DNA from: Muribaculaceae bacterium
Lineage (GTDB): Bacteria > Pseudomonadota > Alphaproteobacteria > Rs-D84
Assembly: GCA_023665245.1 (NCBI GenBank)
Contig: JAMPEH010000001.1
Span: 372,001 to 436,000 of the forward strand
Direction: 5' to 3'
DNA length: 64,000 nucleotides
Positions 62,601 to 64,000 of the stretch are shown one piece after another. Positions within the stretch are counted from its first letter, which is position 1; each line of letters starts with the position of its first letter. The notes beneath the pieces were generated by a model. That model saw only the letters and a program-made list of their open reading frames with translations. It was not told the DNA's origin and made no database searches. The position numbers and the translations under genes were made by a program.

Positions 62601-63054
62601 CATTGATTAATGCCATACCAATCGGCCCCGTATGCGCCCCAGACAGACAAATCAACCCACCACTGTGCGATGCCAATTCATCAATCGTTATATATGGCCC
62701 CAAATGATGATTATCCGTACGCATATACATAATACGACTGAGTTCACACAGATTCAGATACCCATCATGATTTTGCGCCAATAATATAATATGCGACAAC
62801 GCATTGCTGCGCAGAATTTTCGGGTCGGCATTATGCTGATTCAGTGTGATTTCAATACCAATAATCGGCTGAATCTTATTTTTTGGCATAACATCCGAAA
62901 ATTCGGCACACCCCGACATCAAATTATTATCCGTCAGTGCACATGCAAACATATTATTTTGGGCACATAATGCCGGGATCCCCTTAACCTTGATAGTACT
63001 GACCCCCATAGACAGGCGCGAATGTGTGCGAAGATGAATAAATTGACTTTTCAT
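59644..63054 (-). CDS. dnaE: DNA polymerase III alpha subunit
   Basis: 1136 aa from ATG 63054 (MKSQFIHLRTHSRLSMG), the replicative polymerase. The PHP domain covers about residues 1-280. The catalytic acidic motif PDFDVDFEP lies near residue 400, with GRGSGAGSIVAWALGITHVDP just before it. GIIVYQEQVMQ, the thumb/fingers region NKSHAIAYS, and the OB-fold and tau-binding C-terminus are present. A promoter TTGCGA-18-TATTTT lies 6 nt before the ATG and no ribosome site is seen, so it is probably leaderless. It is coupled to rsmH. Confidence 0.97.
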   Translation of the reverse strand: MKSQFIHLRTHSRLSMGVSTIKVKGIPALCAQNNMFACALTDNNLMSGCAEFSDVMPKNKIQPIIGIEITLNQHNADPKILRSNALSHIILLAQNHDGYLNLCELSRIMYMRTDNHHLGPYITIDELASHSGGLICLSGAHTGPIGMALINGQEAQAQIYAKQFLDIFGNRFYMEIQRHGLADEIKTEPGFLKIARELNIPIVATNDVMFGAQSEYEAADALSCVLGQTKVIDPERPRKSSEQYFKSPAEMAEIFSDLPEAIENTVRIAQRCAFYVNVHEKPLLPRFGDDLEAECQMLRDDTVNGLAARLREHNITDTAPYYEQAEFELGVIIGMGFPGYFLIVADYINWCRNNDVLTGPGRGSGAGSIVAWALGITHVDPLKYGLLFERFLNPDRISMPDFDVDFEPTGIERVLAYICDKYGHDSVCRIITFGSLQARGAIRDIGRVFGMPYSKSDRFSKLIPQDAKTLKDAVDTSAEIRDILQTDDDMNKVVTIAEELEGSLRNLGQHACGVVIGDRPTTKIAPVYRDPANPLPSCQFDGHYLESAGLIKFDFLGLETLVVLKYAVRLIQQTRGINIDLDKIPVDDAKTMELWQRGLTEGIFQFDATFVQQTLRKMHPTSFLEISALNALNRPGPIAFIPQFIARMHGEEKIEYVHPRAEPILKETYGIIVYQEQVMQLTRVLAGFTRGQSDTVRKAMGKKLIEKLNELEGLFFEGCEKEGTLDRATAKDLWEKFKEFAKYAFNKSHAIAYSIVANQCAYLKANYTPEFLAASMSSNLNDTDQLAIFVDDAKTNFNIPIVAPDINKSESLFTVKDGKIVYGLAALKGVGTAATDAIVAERNANGKFKNLTDFAKRCSPIVNKRILEAFAKVGVLDSLEPNRASIFMNADAILSYASKSRGGGNSLSLFENTVEDDVTENRLVKNLPKTEPWTFAQRLENELSALGFYISAHPIDQYKHLISRAKLATSATLMNLGDRKPVQIAANVGSFSRRRTKTGKEMITINASDSFGNIDAVAFGQSAMDFAQILSAENVVLISGKTSVRDDRASIFVDSITPLTQWVAKIARKITLDIWNQNVLVDVKKALTTLPRGATRVELNIHTNGKTVTISLPNGVELGANTAADFVGLGIKVDIQ

Positions 63055-63060
63055 GTTCGC

Positions 63061-63090
63061 AAAATAGCAAAATTGCCCCATGGGTCGCAA
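63061..63090 (-). promoter_or_regulatory. Promoter of dnaE-rsmH
   Basis: - strand TTGCGA (63090-63085), 18-nt spacer, TATTTT (63066-63061), then 6 nt to ATG 63054. Confidence 0.5.
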
Positions 63091-63138
63091 CCATATATTT
63101 AACAAAAATACGATTTTTTGATTGACACGCCATCCACG

Positions 63139-63540
63139 TTAATTGCTGTACGTGCAATTACTGGTCAATGTAAATGTACCCGTGGCATCATAGTACGTGC
63201 CAGCAGGAATATAACACCCAGTAATAACTAACCTTCCGTTACCAGATGTGGCGGCCGCCGTCAAAGTATGCGCCGCATCAGTATAGATACCCGTCCATTC
63301 GGGACACCGATTACATCCCGTAAGACCATCAGTGGTTGTACCATAATATCCAACTGGACAATCTTTCTCCAAAGACGCACCACCGCATATCATGCCATCT
63401 GGACATCTCTTGCCGGTTGCAACAACCGAACCATCACTGCACAGGCATGACAACGTACTTGTACCAGGCCCAAGCGACGCTGCATACGCTGGTGACAATG
63501 CCAATAACGCGGTTGGTATAATAATTAAACATGTTTTCAT
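63139..63540 (-). CDS. Secreted cysteine-rich protein with the shared C-terminal module
   Basis: 133 aa. The signal peptide is MKTCLIIIPTALLALSPAYA, then ASLGPG. The mature start CLCSDGSVVATGKRCPDGMICGG resembles a small Cys knot. The last 70 residues are the shared module (CPVGYYGTTTDGLTGCNRCPEWTGIYT, VITGCYIPAGTYYDATGTFTLTSNCTYSN). GGGAG precedes the ATG. Single gene behind leader B3. Role unknown. Confidence 0.84.
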   Translation of the reverse strand: MKTCLIIIPTALLALSPAYAASLGPGTSTLSCLCSDGSVVATGKRCPDGMICGGASLEKDCPVGYYGTTTDGLTGCNRCPEWTGIYTDAAHTLTAAATSGNGRLVITGCYIPAGTYYDATGTFTLTSNCTYSN

Positions 63541-63807
63541 TTTCGATACTCCCTATTGTTTTTTGGTTAAACAAAAACCACCAAAATCATTGGTGGTCGG
63601 GAAGTTCAAAAATCATAATTCAAAATGATCCCGTGGAATTTCGGATAAACCTTATAACCACAGCTTCCCGACCAAAATGGCCGGGATAAAACAATCACCC
63701 GTTCAGACAGCCGTCCGCGCCGGTGTGTGTTTTGGATATCAATGCGAAACACCGCATCGTTGAATTATGGGATTTTGAAGTCCCGAACCCAAATCCCTTT
63801 GGATTCA
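63541..63807 (-). promoter_or_regulatory. Structured leader RNA, class B (copy B3), attenuator-like
   Basis: It starts TTGAATCCAAAGGGATTTGG, where TTGAAT can pair with a later ATTCAA and GGGATTT with AAATCCC. The hairpin GATGCG-GTGTTT-CGCATT follows. C-rich strand 1 is at 63679-63685, the G-rich strand at 63664-63673, C-rich strand 2 at 63595-63604. The terminator is ACCACC/GGTGGT (63577-63597) with TTTTTG on the - strand. Confidence 0.78.
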
Positions 63808-63813
63808 ACATAA

Positions 63814-63842
63814 ATTATAGAATAGGGCGCCCTTAAAAACAA
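63814..63842 (-). promoter_or_regulatory. Promoter of leader B3
   Basis: - strand TTGTTT (63842-63837), 17-nt spacer, TATAAT (63819-63814). Confidence 0.65.
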
Positions 63843-63860
63843 GGGAATAAAGAAATGCTT

Positions 63861-63889
63861 TTGACACAAAATATGTAATTCGATATAAT
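63861..63889 (+). promoter_or_regulatory. Promoter of the 63907 gene
   Basis: TTGACA (63861-63866), 17-nt spacer, TATAAT (63884-63889), both near consensus. Confidence 0.85.
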
Positions 63890-63906
63890 AATACAAAGGA
63901 TTACAG

Positions 63907-64000
63907 ATGAAATATCGAAATATTATCAAACTGTCTGGTGCATTTGGAATAATACTGGTTGGCGCAATGTCGTGCGCATCATCACGTGACGGCACAACAA
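63907..64000 (+). CDS. N-terminus of a putative lipoprotein (3' truncated)
   Basis: ATG 63907, with AAAGGA upstream. The visible 31 residues are a basic start (MKYRNIIK), a hydrophobic core (GAFGIILVG) and lipobox AMSC before ASSRDGTT. The strong promoter suggests abundant expression. The gene runs off the window, so nothing more can be said. Confidence 0.75.
   Translation, partial: MKYRNIIKLSGAFGIILVGAMSCASSRDGTT

Overview
The window reads as one contiguous chromosomal segment of a moderately AT-rich, host- or gut-type alphaproteobacterium. Lineage evidence is a TrcR/DUF1013 regulator, a DUF2155 exported protein, an alphaproteobacterial-style XRE regulator, an rpsP-rimM-trmD-rplS operon, and a large stock of small secreted cysteine-rich proteins like those I associate with uncultured gut Alphaproteobacteria (RF32-type). 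That placement is inference. No rRNA, phage, plasmid or CRISPR locus is visible.

Layout. 1-3.7 kb: the 3' end of a surface protein, a structured leader feeding a 53-residue membrane protein, a fused accDA gene, an HU/IHF gene and a 1-Cys peroxiredoxin. 3.8-7.7 kb: two coupled exported proteins of unknown role; the first carries a tetranucleotide repeat in its signal-peptide region and looks phase-variable. 7.7-14.3 kb: alkyltransferase-like protein, tRNA-Ser, a glycosyltransferase-like gene, cysS, trcR, rpoD and a guanylate-kinase-like gene. 14.4-23.2 kb: cysteine-rich secreted proteins flanking a membrane coiled-coil protein, a split addA and recN. 23.3-29.1 kb: an xseA/tsaD run, then an orphan AbiEii-like gene with a phosphoesterase. 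29.1-31.6 kb: rpsP-rimM-trmD-rplS with two extra small Cys-rich ORFs. 31.9-38.6 kb: paired lipoproteins, gdhA, tRNA-Gly with a GIY-YIG cassette, another leader-controlled secreted protein, a P-loop/LysM pair and pfkA. 38.7-48.1 kb: dnaK and a 1991-residue Cys-rich surface protein flanked by palindromic repeats. 48.2-64 kb: XRE regulator, gpmI, tadA/rsmD, rplY, a four-gene exported/membrane run, dnaE-rsmH, a last leader-controlled secreted protein and a partial lipoprotein.

Main discovery candidate. Six transcripts (starting near 292+, 15335-, 23227-, 34844+, 51105- and 63807-) begin about 6-8 nt after a 17-nt-spaced sigma70-like promoter, carry a structured leader of about 230-280 nt, and reach the gene only through an intrinsic-terminator hairpin. 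In all six, a G-rich strand can pair either with an upstream C-rich strand or with a downstream C-rich strand that overlaps the terminator stem. The paired strands change together between loci (CTCCTGACC type against CCCCGACC type), which supports the structure. There are two 5' sensor classes (A and B, three copies each). Five of the six leaders serve secreted cysteine-rich proteins. This looks like a family of attenuators or riboswitches controlling a surface-protein repertoire; I recognise neither class.

Other notable signals: at least seven genes whose promoter places the transcript start at the initiation codon (leaderless mRNAs), a 508-bp perfect direct repeat inside the giant surface gene, and a duplicated tRNA-Gly 3' end beside the GIY-YIG gene. 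All statements rest on reading the sequence; no database search or folding calculation was made.
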